DNA of 25,681 nucleotides from Blastococcus sp. CT_GayMR20 (GCF_004570345.1 NZ_SPQM01000067.1:1-25681); one strand, 5' to 3'; shown: positions 1 through 7,968, numbered from the stretch's first letter. The notes: generated by a model not told the origin, from the sequence alone. Made by a program: numbers and translations.

Positions 1-1089
1 GCCGGAGACGCCGTTGCGGACCGCCGTCCGCAGGCCGCCCACGGCTGCGGCGACGACGGGCGTGCCGCAGGCCTGCGCCTCGAGGGCTACGAGGCCGAAG
101 GACTCGTTGTGGCTGGGGACGACGGCGACGTCCGCGGCCCGGTAGTGCTCGGCGAGCCGCTCCGCACGCTGGGGCGGGAAGAAGGTGACGACGTCGGCGA
201 TGCCGAGCGACCCGGCCAGCTTCTGCAGCTGTTCGGGTGCGTCGAGGCCGGAGCCGCTGGGGGCGCCGACCACGTGGACGCGGAGCCGGGGGCGCAGCTC
301 CGGGTCGTCGGTGAGCAGCTGGGCGGCGGCATGCAGCAGGACGTCCGGCGCCTTGAGGGGCTGGATGCGGCCCACGAAGAGGAGGACGAGGGCGTCCTCG
401 GGCAGGCCGACGGCGCGCCGGGCGGCGGCGCGGTCGCCGGGGCAGAACCGGTCGAGGTCGACGCCGGGCGGGACCACGAGGGTGCGTGCCGGGTCGGCGC
501 CGTAGAGGCGGACCAGCTGCCGGGCCTCCTCGTCGGTGTTGGCGATCAGCCGGTCGGCTTCGGCGACGACCTGTTCCTCGCCGATGACTCGGGCGCGGGG
601 CTCGGGCCGGTCGCCGTCCGCCAGCGCCTCGTTCTTGACCTTGGCGAGGGTGTGCGCGGTGTGGATGAGCGGCACGCTCCACCGGTCGCGGGCCAGCCAG
701 CCGACCTGGCCGGACAGCCAGTAGTGGGAGTGGACGACGTCGTAGTAGCCCGGCTCGTGCTGGGCCTCCTCGCGCAGGACGGCGGCGGTGAAGGCGCAGA
801 GCTGGGCGGGGAGCTCCTCCTTGCCGAGGCCCTCGAACGGGCCGGCGCTGACGTGGCGGACGGTCACGCCCGGGCTCATCTCGACGACCGGCGGGAGGTC
901 GCTGGAGGTGGCGCGGGTGAAGATGTCGACCTCGATGCCGCGGGCCGCGAGCCGGCGGGACGCCTCGACGATGTAGACGTTCATGCCGCCGGCATCGCCG
1001 GCGCCGGGCTGGTCGAGCGGACTCGTGTGCACGGAGAGCGTTGCCACCCGCCGGGGCGCGCCGGGGCGGAAGGAACGCCGAACGGGCAC
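1..1089 (-). CDS. mshA: D-inositol-3-phosphate glycosyltransferase MshA, 3' end missing
   Basis: MshA is a cytoplasmic GT-B, family GT4 enzyme. It transfers N-acetylglucosamine from UDP-GlcNAc to inositol phosphate, the first committed step of mycothiol synthesis. The visible 363 residues contain the N-terminal [17 protein letters not shown] signature (GGMN at 34-37), HSHYWLSG, the VGRIQPLK donor-site segment (R241, K246) and the E-x7-E motif (E329, E337). The family is usually about 420-480 residues, so the C-terminus is lost at the window edge. I chose the GTG start at 1089 because a GAAGGA ribosome-binding site lies six bases upstream (1096-1101). It is divergent from the SDR gene. The order murB, SDR, mshA resembles M. 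tuberculosis Rv0482-Rv0486. Confidence 0.93.
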   Translation of the reverse strand, partial: MPVRRSFRPGAPRRVATLSVHTSPLDQPGAGDAGGMNVYIVEASRRLAARGIEVDIFTRATSSDLPPVVEMSPGVTVRHVSAGPFEGLGKEELPAQLCAFTAAVLREEAQHEPGYYDVVHSHYWLSGQVGWLARDRWSVPLIHTAHTLAKVKNEALADGDRPEPRARVIGEEQVVAEADRLIANTDEEARQLVRLYGADPARTLVVPPGVDLDRFCPGDRAAARRAVGLPEDALVLLFVGRIQPLKAPDVLLHAAAQLLTDDPELRPRLRVHVVGAPSGSGLDAPEQLQKLAGSLGIADVVTFFPPQRAERLAEHYRAADVAVVPSHNESFGLVALEAQACGTPVVAAAVGGLRTAVRNGVSG

Positions 1090-1181
1090 AGCACGTCCTT
1101 CCGCTCGGTGGCTCTCCGGTTCCAGGGGCCGGTCCGCCCCTGACGACACTTCAATCCTGCAACAACGTCAGGATGGGGTTC
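1090..1181. promoter_or_regulatory. Divergent mshA/SDR control region with an inverted repeat
   Basis: This 92-base gap separates the divergent starts of mshA and the SDR gene. It contains a perfect 7-base inverted repeat, CCTGACG at 1139-1145 and CGTCAGG at 1166-1172, with a 20-base spacer and nearly adjoining the SDR start. This could be a regulator binding site or a chance repeat. The mshA ribosome-binding site GAAGGA is at 1096-1101. I see no convincing -35/-10 pair for either gene. Confidence 0.4.
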
Positions 1182-1967
1182 ATGCCCGGTACCCAGCGCC
1201 CCCACTCCCCGTCTCCGCGCACGCTGCCCGGCGCGGGTCGCACCGCCGTCGTCACCGGCGCCTCGAGCGGCATCGGCGCAGCAACGGCCACCCGGCTGGC
1301 CGAGGAGGGGTTCGACGTCGTCCTCGGCGCCCGGCGGATGGACCGGCTGACCGCCCTGGCCGAGGAGATCGGGGCGCGGGCGCTGCCGCTCGACCTGACC
1401 GATGCGTCGTCGGTCGCCGCGTTCGCGGACTCGCTGGAACGGGTGGACGTGCTGGTCAACAACGCGGGTGGGGCGTACGACGCCCTTCCCGTCGCCGAGG
1501 CGGACGTGGCTTCGTGGGCGCGGACCTACGAGGTCAACGTGCTCGGGACCGTGCGGCTGACCAAGGCGCTGCTGCCGGCGCTGCGGGCCTCCGGGGCGGG
1601 CGACGTCGTGTTCGTCGGCTCGACCGCCGGGCTGATCAGCTACGAGGGCGGGGCGTCGTACACGGCGGCCAAGCACGGGGTGCACACGCTGGCGGAGACA
1701 CTGCGGCTGGAGCTCAACGGCGAGCCCGTGCGGGTGGTCGTGGTCGCGCCCGGGATGGTGCGCACCGAGGAGTTCTCCCTGAACCGGCTGGGCTCCGCGG
1801 ACGCGGCGGACGCGGTCTACCGGGGCGTACGCGAGCCGCTGGTCGCCGAGGACGTCGCCGACTGCATCGCCTGGTCGATCACCCGCCCGCACCACGTGAA
1901 CATCGACATGTTGGTGGTCCGCCCGCTGGCCCAGGCGGCCCAGCACAAGGTCGCGCGGGAGAGCTAG
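1182..1967 (+). CDS. Short-chain dehydrogenase/reductase (SDR)
   Basis: This is a classical SDR, a cytosolic NAD(P)H-dependent oxidoreductase of 261 residues. The Rossmann signature TGASSGIG is at 25-32, NNAG at 93-96, and the catalytic Ser147, Tyr160 and Lys164 (YxxxK) are all present. The Arg-rich GARR after the second strand suggests NADP(H) preference. The substrate is unknown. I prefer the ATG at 1182; the in-frame ATG at 1173 has its purine-rich stretch too close to serve as a ribosome-binding site. The stop codon shares the palindrome CTAG (1964-1967) with the stop of convergent murB. It corresponds in position to Rv0484c of M. tuberculosis, between murB and mshA on the opposite strand. 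Confidence 0.88.
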   Translation: MPGTQRPHSPSPRTLPGAGRTAVVTGASSGIGAATATRLAEEGFDVVLGARRMDRLTALAEEIGARALPLDLTDASSVAAFADSLERVDVLVNNAGGAYDALPVAEADVASWARTYEVNVLGTVRLTKALLPALRASGAGDVVFVGSTAGLISYEGGASYTAAKHGVHTLAETLRLELNGEPVRVVVVAPGMVRTEEFSLNRLGSADAADAVYRGVREPLVAEDVADCIAWSITRPHHVNIDMLVVRPLAQAAQHKVARES

Positions 1968-2971
1968 GGCCGCACCGCGGTCGGCTCGGGGACGAGGGTG
2001 ACCCCGAACTGCTCCCGCACCGCGCCGATGATCGTGTCGGCGAACGCGAGCAGTTCGGCGGCCGTCGCGCCGGGTTCCGTCGTGAGGGCGAGGCTGTGGC
2101 GGGACGACGTCCCGACGTTCCCCTGCCTCGTGCCGCGGCCGAAGCCCGCGGACTGGACCAGCCACGCCGCACTCAACTTGAGGTGACCCTCCCCGGCCGG
2201 CCAGGCCGGGCACCCGTCGACCGCCTGAGCCGCCGGGACGATCGGGTTCGTGAAGAAGGAGCCGGCGCTGCGGCTGTCGGGATCGGCGGGGTCGAGGACC
2301 ATGCCCTTGCCCCGACGGAGGCCGATCACCACGTCGCGGACGTCGGCCAGCGGCGCTGTCTCGCCCAGCTCGACGCCGAGCGTGCGAGCGAGCTCGGCGT
2401 AGCCCACCGGGCGGGAGAGCTTCCCCGGGTGGAGCGCGAACGTGACGTCGAGGACGACGAACCGGTCGGGGTCGCGCTTGAGCCGGCTGTCGCGGTAGGC
2501 GAAGCCGCACTCGTCGGGGCTGAGGATCCGCTCGGACTTCTCCGTGCGGTCGTAGACGCGGACCGCGGTGATGGTCTGGGCGACCTCCTGGCCGTACGCC
2601 CCGACGTTCTGCACCGGTGTCGCGCCCGTCGAGCCCGGGATCCCGGACAGCGCCTCCATACCGGCGAGGTCGTTCTCGACCGTGAAGGCGACGAGCTCGT
2701 CCCAGTCGTGCCCCGCCTGGACGGTGAGGGCGTTCCCGCTGCGCACGATCCCGCGGGTGCGGACAGCGACGACATCGCCCGGCCAGCCGTCGTCCGGCGC
2801 GACCACGTTGGAGCCTCCGCCCAGCACCAGGAGCGGTCGTCCCGCCTCGTCGGCGTCACGAACGGCGGCGACGAGTTCGTCGGCGTCCGTGACCTCGAGG
2901 AGGCGGTCGATCGGACCGCCGACGGCGAGGGTGGTGAGGTCCGCCAGCCGGACGTCGCGTCGAACCTGCAC
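1964..2971 (-). CDS. murB: UDP-N-acetylenolpyruvoylglucosamine reductase MurB
   Basis: MurB is the FAD- and NADPH-dependent enzyme that reduces UDP-GlcNAc-enolpyruvate to UDP-MurNAc, the second committed step of peptidoglycan precursor synthesis in the cytoplasm. The 335-residue protein has the FAD-binding motifs LAVGG (15-19), GGGSNVV (51-57) and GIPGSTGATPVQNVGAYGQE (110-129). It also has Arg160 in YRDS, the proton-donating Ser in AGSFF (Ser238) and the C-terminal catalytic Glu (Glu329, VPEP), so it looks complete and active. The GTG start at 2971 follows GGAG and sits six bases after a TAGCGT -10-like element. It is divergent from the methyltransferase-like gene and convergent, with a shared CTAG, with the SDR gene. 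Confidence 0.96.
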   Translation of the reverse strand: MQVRRDVRLADLTTLAVGGPIDRLLEVTDADELVAAVRDADEAGRPLLVLGGGSNVVAPDDGWPGDVVAVRTRGIVRSGNALTVQAGHDWDELVAFTVENDLAGMEALSGIPGSTGATPVQNVGAYGQEVAQTITAVRVYDRTEKSERILSPDECGFAYRDSRLKRDPDRFVVLDVTFALHPGKLSRPVGYAELARTLGVELGETAPLADVRDVVIGLRRGKGMVLDPADPDSRSAGSFFTNPIVPAAQAVDGCPAWPAGEGHLKLSAAWLVQSAGFGRGTRQGNVGTSSRHSLALTTEPGATAAELLAFADTIIGAVREQFGVTLVPEPTAVRP

Positions 2972-3005
2972 GACTCCACGCTAACCGGGACTATCCTCCG
3001 GACCG
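2972..3005. promoter_or_regulatory. Divergent murB/methyltransferase promoters
   Basis: Only 34 bases separate the two starts. On the minus strand, TAGCGT (2978-2983) ends six bases before the murB GTG. On the plus strand, TATCCT (2992-2997) ends eight bases before the GTG at 3006. Both fit TANNNT -10 elements for leaderless or near-leaderless transcripts, which are common in actinobacteria. No clear -35 is seen. Confidence 0.5.
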
Positions 3006-3866
3006 GTGAGCGAGGCCCGGAGGGACCACAAGGCACGCGCCTCGCTGTCCGCCGCTCCTCAGCGCAAGGCGCCGCGTCTGGCCGCCGGCCGGGCCCGGGC
3101 CCTCGGCCTGCCGACCCGCGGCACGACGAACGCCAACCGGCTGCGGCGCGTCGACCACTGGCTGCTCGCGACCCAGGTGCCGCGGCTGCGCGACTGCCCC
3201 CGTCCCCTCGTCGTCGACCTCGGGTACGGCTCCTCGGCGGTGACCACCCTGGAACTGGTCGACCGGCTCGGGCCCGAGGTGGACCGGCTCGAGGTGGTCG
3301 GTCTGGAGATCGACCCGGCGCGGGTTGCCGCGGTGGAGGCCGACCGCGATCCGCCGCGGGTGGACTTTCGGCTGGGTGGCTTCGAGCTCGCCGGCCTGCA
3401 GCCGGTGCTGGTACGCGCGTTCAACGTGCTGCGCCAGTACGACGAGGACTCCGCTGCCCGGGCGTGGGACACGATGCGCGCTTCCCTCGGCGCCGGTGGA
3501 GTCATCGTCGAGGGCACCTGCGACGAGTGGGGACGACGGTCGGCCTGGGTGGCCCTGGATGCCGCGGGTCCGCTGACGTTGACGCTGTCCACGCGGGTGG
3601 CCGACATCGCGAAGCCCTCCGACCTCGCCGAGCGCCTGCCCAAGGCCCTGATCCACCACAACGTGCCGGGGCAGCCGATCCACGAGTTCCTGCGCGCGTT
3701 CGACGGCGCGTGGGCGGCGGCCGCCGGACTCTCCACGTTCGGGCCGCGGCAGCGGTGGGTGGCGGCGGTCGAGTCGCTGGGGGCACAGGGCTGGCCACTC
3801 GTCGGGTCGACGAGGCGATGGCGGCACGGTGAGATCACGGTGCGATGGTCGGCCGTGGCACCGTGA
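3006..3866 (+). CDS. Class I SAM-dependent methyltransferase-like protein
   Basis: This 286-residue protein has a basic N-terminus followed by a Rossmann-like methyltransferase core. Motif I is VVDLGYGSS (Asp71), the acidic end of strand 2 is VVGLEIDP (Glu101, Asp103), and a later strand is GGVIVEG (164-170). NVLRQYDED (140-148) is a possible catalytic or substrate segment. The family is uncharacterised and the substrate is not deducible. The gene is divergent from murB and heads a three-gene overlapping set with the MDMPI-like and spermidine-synthase-like genes. The GTG start has no strong ribosome-binding site, consistent with the leaderless-type promoter just upstream. It could instead be a non-catalytic SAM-fold protein. 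Confidence 0.78.
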   Translation: MSEARRDHKARASLSAAPQRKAPRLAAGRARALGLPTRGTTNANRLRRVDHWLLATQVPRLRDCPRPLVVDLGYGSSAVTTLELVDRLGPEVDRLEVVGLEIDPARVAAVEADRDPPRVDFRLGGFELAGLQPVLVRAFNVLRQYDEDSAARAWDTMRASLGAGGVIVEGTCDEWGRRSAWVALDAAGPLTLTLSTRVADIAKPSDLAERLPKALIHHNVPGQPIHEFLRAFDGAWAAAAGLSTFGPRQRWVAAVESLGAQGWPLVGSTRRWRHGEITVRWSAVAP

Positions 3867-4636
3867 CCCGGCTCGCCGGTGAAGTGCTGCGTCAGCGCTG
3901 CATCGAGGCCGTCGTCGAAGAAGGCGAGCTGTTCGGCATCGTCTCCCAGCAGCTCGCAGCCGGGCCCACCCCGGCCACCGGCGGTCTCGACGCGCGCGTG
4001 CCGTGGGTCCCCGACTGGGCCGCCCGCGACCTCGTCGGGCACCTCGGCACCGTCCACCGCTGGGCAACGACGATCCTGCGGGCCGGCCACACCCAGCGAC
4101 CGGCACCCGATGCGACCCGGACTCCGCCGCACGACGGCCTGATCGACTGGTACGCCGAGGGCCTGACGGAGCTGATCTCCACCCTGCGCACCACGCCGCC
4201 GGACGCCCCCGCCTGGCACATGAGCCCGACGGCCGAGAAGACCGCCGCCTCGTGGGCCCGGCGCCAGGCCCACGAACTCGTCGTCCACCGCATGGACCTC
4301 GAGGTCGCCGCCGGCCTGCCGCACAGTCCCGTCGACGCCGACCTGGCCGAGGACGGCGTCGACGAGCTCCTCACCGTCGTCGTCCCCCGCTGGGCGCACA
4401 CCGAACCGCTGAGCACCGCACGCGCCACCGCCGCGGTCACCGCCACCGACACCCGCCGCACCTGGTCCCTCTCGGTCGACCGCGGCGCCGTGACGGTGCG
4501 GTCGGAACGGTCGGGCACCGAGGACGCCCACCTCCAGGGAGAGGCCCTCCAGTTGCTCCTCCGCCTCTGGGGCCGTCCCGCTGACGTCACCGTCGACGGC
4601 GACCCTGCGGCGGAAGCCCTGTTGCGCGGACGATGA
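3845..4636 (+). CDS. Maleylpyruvate isomerase-family (DinB-fold) mycothiol-dependent protein
   Basis: The protein is 263 residues long. An N-terminal DinB/MDMPI four-helix domain (about 10-155) is followed by a C-terminal alpha/beta domain typical of this actinobacterial family. The predicted metal ligands are His66 (LVGHL), Glu144 and His148 (HELVVH), matching the His, Glu-x3-His pattern of mycothiol-dependent maleylpyruvate isomerase. Family members use mycothiol in isomerisation or transfer reactions; the substrate here is unknown. mshA lies a few kilobases away, so the cell makes the thiol. The ATG at 3845 overlaps the upstream gene by 22 bases. GTG at 3863, in a GTGA overlap with the upstream stop, is an equally credible start and would remove six residues. 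Confidence 0.82.
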   Translation: MVGRGTVTRLAGEVLRQRCIEAVVEEGELFGIVSQQLAAGPTPATGGLDARVPWVPDWAARDLVGHLGTVHRWATTILRAGHTQRPAPDATRTPPHDGLIDWYAEGLTELISTLRTTPPDAPAWHMSPTAEKTAASWARRQAHELVVHRMDLEVAAGLPHSPVDADLAEDGVDELLTVVVPRWAHTEPLSTARATAAVTATDTRRTWSLSVDRGAVTVRSERSGTEDAHLQGEALQLLLRLWGRPADVTVDGDPAAEALLRGR

Positions 4637-5472
4637 GGACACCACCCGGTCCGACCTCCGTCACCGGTGGCACGGCCGAACTGCTCGCCGACGCCGACCG
4701 CGACGGCTCATGGATGCTCCTCGTCAACGGCACCCCGCAGTCCCACGTCGACCTCGAGGACCCCACGCACCTGGAGTTCGAGTACGTCCGCCGGATGGGG
4801 CACGTCCTCGACCTCGCCGCCGATCCCGCTGCGCCCCTCGACGTCCTCCACCTCGGCGGAGGCGCGCTGACCCTGCCCCGCTACGTCGCGGTCACCCGTC
4901 CCGGGTCGAGGCAACGGGTCGTCGAGTTCGACCAGCTCCTCACCGACCTGGTCCGCGAGTACCTCCCGTTGCCCCGGAACGCCCGCGTCCGCGTGCGCGC
5001 CGATGACGCCCGCGCCGGACTCGAGGCGCACCGCCCCGGCAGCGCGGACGTGATCATCACCGACGTCTTCGCCGGTGCACGCACCCCCGGGCACCTCACC
5101 AGCGCCGAGTTCGTGGCGGGCGTGCACCGCGTGCTGCGACCACAGGGCGCCTACACCGCCAACGTGGCGGACGGGCCGCCGCTGACGTTCGCCCGGGCCC
5201 AGGTCGCCACCCTGCGCTCGGTCTTCCGGCACGTCTGCCTGCTCGCCGAGCCGGGCACGCTCCGCGGCCGCCGCTTCGGCAACCTCGTGGCCGTCGCGTC
5301 CGACGCCGAACTGCCGATCGACGGCCTGCTGCGCGCCTGCGCGAAGGACCCGATGCCCTCGCGTGTCGTCCACGGCGCCGACCTCGACCGCTTCGCGGGC
5401 ACGGCGCGTCCGGTGCAGGACGCCGACGCCGTCGACTCACCGGAGCCACCCGCCGGAGTGTTCGGCCGCTGA
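4633..5472 (+). CDS. Spermidine synthase-like (SpeE-fold) protein
   Basis: This 279-residue protein has the Rossmann fold of the spermidine synthase family. LHLGGGALTLPR (72-83) is the nucleotide-binding loop, VVEFDQ (96-101) is the acidic strand-2 end, the DD pair is at 124-125, and IITDVFAG contains Asp144 at the position of the family's catalytic Asp. The canonical GGGDGG loop and polyamine pocket are degenerate. True aminopropyltransferase activity is therefore doubtful, and a methyltransferase or other role is possible. ATGA overlap with the preceding gene indicates translational coupling. The stop lies three bases from the convergent macro-domain gene. Confidence 0.8.
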   Translation: MRTPPGPTSVTGGTAELLADADRDGSWMLLVNGTPQSHVDLEDPTHLEFEYVRRMGHVLDLAADPAAPLDVLHLGGGALTLPRYVAVTRPGSRQRVVEFDQLLTDLVREYLPLPRNARVRVRADDARAGLEAHRPGSADVIITDVFAGARTPGHLTSAEFVAGVHRVLRPQGAYTANVADGPPLTFARAQVATLRSVFRHVCLLAEPGTLRGRRFGNLVAVASDAELPIDGLLRACAKDPMPSRVVHGADLDRFAGTARPVQDADAVDSPEPPAGVFGR

Positions 5473-5475
5473 GGC

Positions 5476-5988
5476 TCAGTCCTCGAGCGCAGCGAGGAAG
5501 GCGTCCAGTGCCCGGTCGTCGAACAGCACGAACCGGACCTCCTGCACGTGCTCGACCGACGCTGCGCGCACCCCGGCCACCGCCTGCCGCGCCGCGTCGT
5601 CCAGAGGCCACCCGTAGACCCCCGCCGAGATGGCCGGGAAGGCCACCGAGTGCGCCCCGAGCCCGTCCGCGGCCCGCAGGCGCTCGGTGTAGCAGGAGCG
5701 GAGCACGGCCGAGTGGTCCCGGGTTGCCGACCAGATCGGCCCGGCCGTGTGCACCACCCACCGCGCGGGCAGCCGCCCCGCCGTCGTCGCCACGGCCTGT
5801 CCGCGCGGCAGCCGCGCGCCGGGCAGCCGCGACGCGATGGCCCGGCACTCCGCGAGGATCTCCGGGCCCCCGGCGCGGTGGATGGCCCCGTCTACGCCAC
5901 CTCCACCGAGCAAGCCCGGATTGGCGGCGTTCACGATCACGTCGGTGTCGGCCTGCGTGATGTCGCCGCGCACCGCCCGCAGGTCCAT
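5476..5988 (-). CDS. Macro-domain ADP-ribose hydrolase (YmdB/MacroD type)
   Basis: The protein is a single 170-residue macro domain. NAAN is at 20-23, GGGGVDGAIHRAGG at 28-41 includes the catalytic Asp33 of the MacroD class, and the phosphate-binding loop PAISAGVYG is at 118-126. This class removes O-acetyl from O-acetyl-ADP-ribose and mono-ADP-ribose from proteins or nucleic acids in the cytoplasm. The length equals that of a stand-alone YmdB, so the protein is complete. The ATG at 5988 lacks a ribosome-binding site but lies six bases downstream of TACGGT, fitting a leaderless mRNA. It is divergent from the PspC gene. Confidence 0.93.
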   Translation of the reverse strand: MDLRAVRGDITQADTDVIVNAANPGLLGGGGVDGAIHRAGGPEILAECRAIASRLPGARLPRGQAVATTAGRLPARWVVHTAGPIWSATRDHSAVLRSCYTERLRAADGLGAHSVAFPAISAGVYGWPLDDAARQAVAGVRAASVEHVQEVRFVLFDDRALDAFLAALED

Positions 5989-6028
5989 GTCACGACCGTA
6001 GGGTCACGGGCATGACAGGGTCTGCGAG
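5989..6028. promoter_or_regulatory. Divergent macro-domain/pspC promoters
   Basis: In these 40 bases a minus-strand TACGGT (5995-6000) ends six bases before the macro-domain ATG. A weaker plus-strand CAGGGT (6016-6021), keeping the key A and final T of a -10, ends seven bases before the PspC ATG. Confidence 0.5.
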
Positions 6029-6223
6029 ATGACGTCGCCCGCTCCGTACCGCCTCCGTCGCGACTCGCGCAACAAGGTGATCGCGGGGGTCTGCGCCGGC
6101 ATCGCCCGGCGCTACGGCCTCTCCACCAGCGGTCTGCGCCTGGCGTTCGTGCTGTCGTGCGTCCTGCCGGGGCCGCAGTTCATCGCCTACATCCTGCTGT
6201 GGGTGCTGATCCCGGCGGACTGA
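6029..6223 (+). CDS. PspC-domain small membrane protein
   Basis: This 64-residue protein is a bare PspC domain. NKVIAGVCAGIARRYGLS (15-32) is the family's hallmark, followed by a hydrophobic helix (about 36-61) carrying a conserved Gly-Pro. PspC proteins sit in the cytoplasmic membrane and take part in phage-shock or envelope-stress responses. No PspA or PspB partner is present in this window, so a stress role is inferred from family only. It is convergent with the DUF2516 gene, with a nine-base gap. Confidence 0.88.
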   Translation: MTSPAPYRLRRDSRNKVIAGVCAGIARRYGLSTSGLRLAFVLSCVLPGPQFIAYILLWVLIPAD

Positions 6224-6232
6224 GGGCTCAGC

Positions 6233-6517
6233 TCACCAGCTGTTGCCGCGGCGCAGTCCGCGCACGGCCGGACGCACGTCGACCAGGTACACGATCGCGG
6301 CGATCACGGCGGGCAGCCCCAGGAAGCTCATCGGCGTGAACCAGTAGACGACCGCGGCCGACAGGCCGGTGATCGCCGCCCAGCCGGGCTTGGTGAGCTT
6401 GCCTGCGGCCACGTAACCGGCGGCAGGTCGGATGAGGGCATCGACGAAGGCCCACAGAGTCAGCGCCAGGGCACCGTAGTAGAGGGCGCTGTACACCCAG
6501 AAGTCGAACTGCCCCAT
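6233..6517 (-). CDS. DUF2516 family small membrane protein
   Basis: The 94-residue protein has three likely transmembrane segments (about 5-30, 47-61 and 64-82) and a basic C-terminus. It belongs to the uncharacterised actinobacterial DUF2516 family. Its place directly downstream of the hbhA-like gene mirrors M. tuberculosis Rv0475-Rv0476. Here a strong terminator and its own -10 (TACGCT, 6524-6529) separate it from hbhA, so it is probably transcribed separately. Function is unknown. Confidence 0.8.
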   Translation of the reverse strand: MGQFDFWVYSALYYGALALTLWAFVDALIRPAAGYVAAGKLTKPGWAAITGLSAAVVYWFTPMSFLGLPAVIAAIVYLVDVRPAVRGLRRGNSW

Positions 6518-6523
6518 GGCGCG

Positions 6524-6529
6524 AGCGTA
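6524..6529 (-). promoter_or_regulatory. -10 element of the DUF2516 gene
   Basis: TACGCT on the minus strand ends six bases before the ATG at 6517, placing the transcription start at the start codon. There is no ribosome-binding site in the gap. Confidence 0.5.
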
Positions 6530-6600
6530 CCCGCCTCAGCCCACGGATCCGGGGAGAACGAGGGGCGAGCCCACCCGGAAGGGGCCAGGGGACGCGACAA

Positions 6601-6631
6601 GGCCCCGGAGCGCGAAAGCAGCTCCGGGGCC
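6601..6631 (-). terminator. Terminator hairpin after hbhA-like gene
   Basis: A perfect 11-bp stem (GGCCCCGGAGC with GCTCCGGGGCC) encloses a nine-base loop, 23 bases after the hbhA-like stop. The T-run is weak (CTTGTC), as is usual in high-GC actinobacteria. It lies in the 137-base gap between hbhA-like and DUF2516, which otherwise holds only the DUF2516 promoter. Confidence 0.8.
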
Positions 6632-6654
6632 CTGGTCGTTGCGACGCCGGGACG

Positions 6655-7461
6655 TCAGTTCTTCTTGGCAGGCACCGCGGTCGGGTTGGCCGGCTTGGCG
6701 GTGCGGGCGCGGGTCACGCGCGCCGAGGCGGCCTTGGCCGGAGCCTTGCGGGCGGCCGGGCTGCTCTTCTTCGCGGGGGCCGGCTTGGCCGGGGCGGCGG
6801 CCTTGACGGTGGTCGACGTGGCCGGCTTCGGGGCCTCGACGACCTTCTCCGCGTTCGCCTTGGTGGTCTCGGCGGCGTCCTCGATCTTGTTCTCTGCCTT
6901 GGCCGCGACCTTGGTCGCCTTCGCAGCGGTCTTCTGCGCGATGGAGGTCACCTCGTTGGAGGCCTCGACGACGGCCTCGGCCGTGTCCTCGAGAACGTCC
7001 TCGAGGGTGTCCTCGACGGCGTCGACCGCCCGCTCGGCACGACGGACGACCTTGCGGAAAGCGGGCTGACGGCGCAGGTCCTCGACGACCTCGGCGCCAC
7101 GCTCGGCCAGCGTCCCGACGGTGGCGACCGCCTGGGTGCGGGCGGTCTCGACCAGGCCGGCGACGGTGCTCTTCAGCGTCTCCGGACGGACGGCGACGGC
7201 GAGCTGCTGAGCCGTGGTGCGGGCGTTGCCGGCGGCCTCGGTGGCCCGGGTGCGGGCCTCCTTGACGGCCAGGTCGGCCTGGACCTGGGCCTCGCCCGGC
7301 AGGGCCAGCACCGAAGAAGCGGCCTTGGACCGGAACTGCCCGAGCGCGGTCCTGGCGCGCTCGACGGCCAGGTCACCGGCGCCGATGACGGCGAGGTTCA
7401 GGGTCTTGTAGGTGGAGACGGCGGTCTCGCCGTACTGCTTCACGGTCTGCGTGGTGGTCAT
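6655..7461 (-). CDS. hbhA: HbhA-like heparin-binding/coiled-coil protein
   Basis: This 268-residue protein has no signal peptide or membrane segment. Residues about 1-190 form a long Ala/Glu/Arg-rich helical region with likely coiled coil, including acidic repeats EDTLEDVLEDTAEAVVE near 145-165. The last roughly 80 residues are a Lys/Ala/Pro-rich tail with repeated KPAPAKK and RKAPAKA units. This is the architecture of mycobacterial HbhA, whose lysine-rich tail binds heparan sulfate; in environmental actinobacteria the tail may bind DNA, membranes or other polyanions. Its ATGA start overlaps the upstream XRE gene, the same pairing as Rv0474-Rv0475. A strong terminator follows. Low-complexity sequence limits homology certainty. 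Confidence 0.72.
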   Translation of the reverse strand: MTTTQTVKQYGETAVSTYKTLNLAVIGAGDLAVERARTALGQFRSKAASSVLALPGEAQVQADLAVKEARTRATEAAGNARTTAQQLAVAVRPETLKSTVAGLVETARTQAVATVGTLAERGAEVVEDLRRQPAFRKVVRRAERAVDAVEDTLEDVLEDTAEAVVEASNEVTSIAQKTAAKATKVAAKAENKIEDAAETTKANAEKVVEAPKPATSTTVKAAAPAKPAPAKKSSPAARKAPAKAASARVTRARTAKPANPTAVPAKKN

Positions 7462-7961
7462 GCTGACTCCTGGGAGGTCGGGGTGGTGGCTGCGGCGTGG
7501 GAAGAGGTCTGGGCTGCGGCCCGGTGCTCACGGACGTAGGTCTCGTAGAGCTCGAGCAGGACCGCCTTGTGGCGCTCGGACAGGGCGTCGTCCGACCGGA
7601 TCGCCGCCACGGTGTCCGGGTTACCGGACCGCCGGTCGAGGATCCCCGCCTGCTCGTAGAGCGATTCGGCGGAGATCTTCAGGCCCCTGGCGATCGACGC
7701 GAGGATCTCCGCTGACGGCTTCCGGAGCCCCCGCTCCACCTGGGACAGGTACGGGTTGCTGACGCCGGCGGTGCGGGCCAGCTCGCGCAGCGACACCCGG
7801 GCAGCGCTGCGCTGCTCGCGGATGAAGTCGCCCACCTGGGAACTCACCGCCGCGACGCTGGGCGCCTCGGCGACCGACTCCGCCACGCTGCCGGCGACCC
7901 TGTCCACCTTCTCGCGGACCGTCGTCACCTGCTCACGGACGAACTCACTGGGCGTCTGCAC
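7458..7961 (-). CDS. XRE-family transcriptional regulator
   Basis: The 167-residue protein has an N-terminal amphipathic helix (1-40) similar in composition to the neighbouring HbhA-like protein. A Cro/cI-type helix-turn-helix follows (about 46-102, core LRELARTAGVSNPYLSQVERG), then a helical C-terminus. The GTG at 7961 is chosen because it lies seven bases after the -10 of a good promoter; a longer in-frame start at 7997 would overlap the -35. It overlaps hbhA by ATGA and likely controls that operon. The orthologous position is Rv0474. The twin TGCTAGCA sites in its promoter are candidate autoregulatory operators. Confidence 0.85.
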   Translation of the reverse strand: MQTPSEFVREQVTTVREKVDRVAGSVAESVAEAPSVAAVSSQVGDFIREQRSAARVSLRELARTAGVSNPYLSQVERGLRKPSAEILASIARGLKISAESLYEQAGILDRRSGNPDTVAAIRSDDALSERHKAVLLELYETYVREHRAAAQTSSHAAATTPTSQESA

Positions 7962-7968
7962 GGGTACG

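Noticed and set aside
983..3832. A 949-codon open frame on the plus strand (and its mirror at 21850-24699)
   Set aside because: It runs through the SDR, antisense to murB and through the methyltransferase-like gene in other frames, and its translation is Arg/Gly/Ala-rich without any family motif. It is a high-GC shadow frame.
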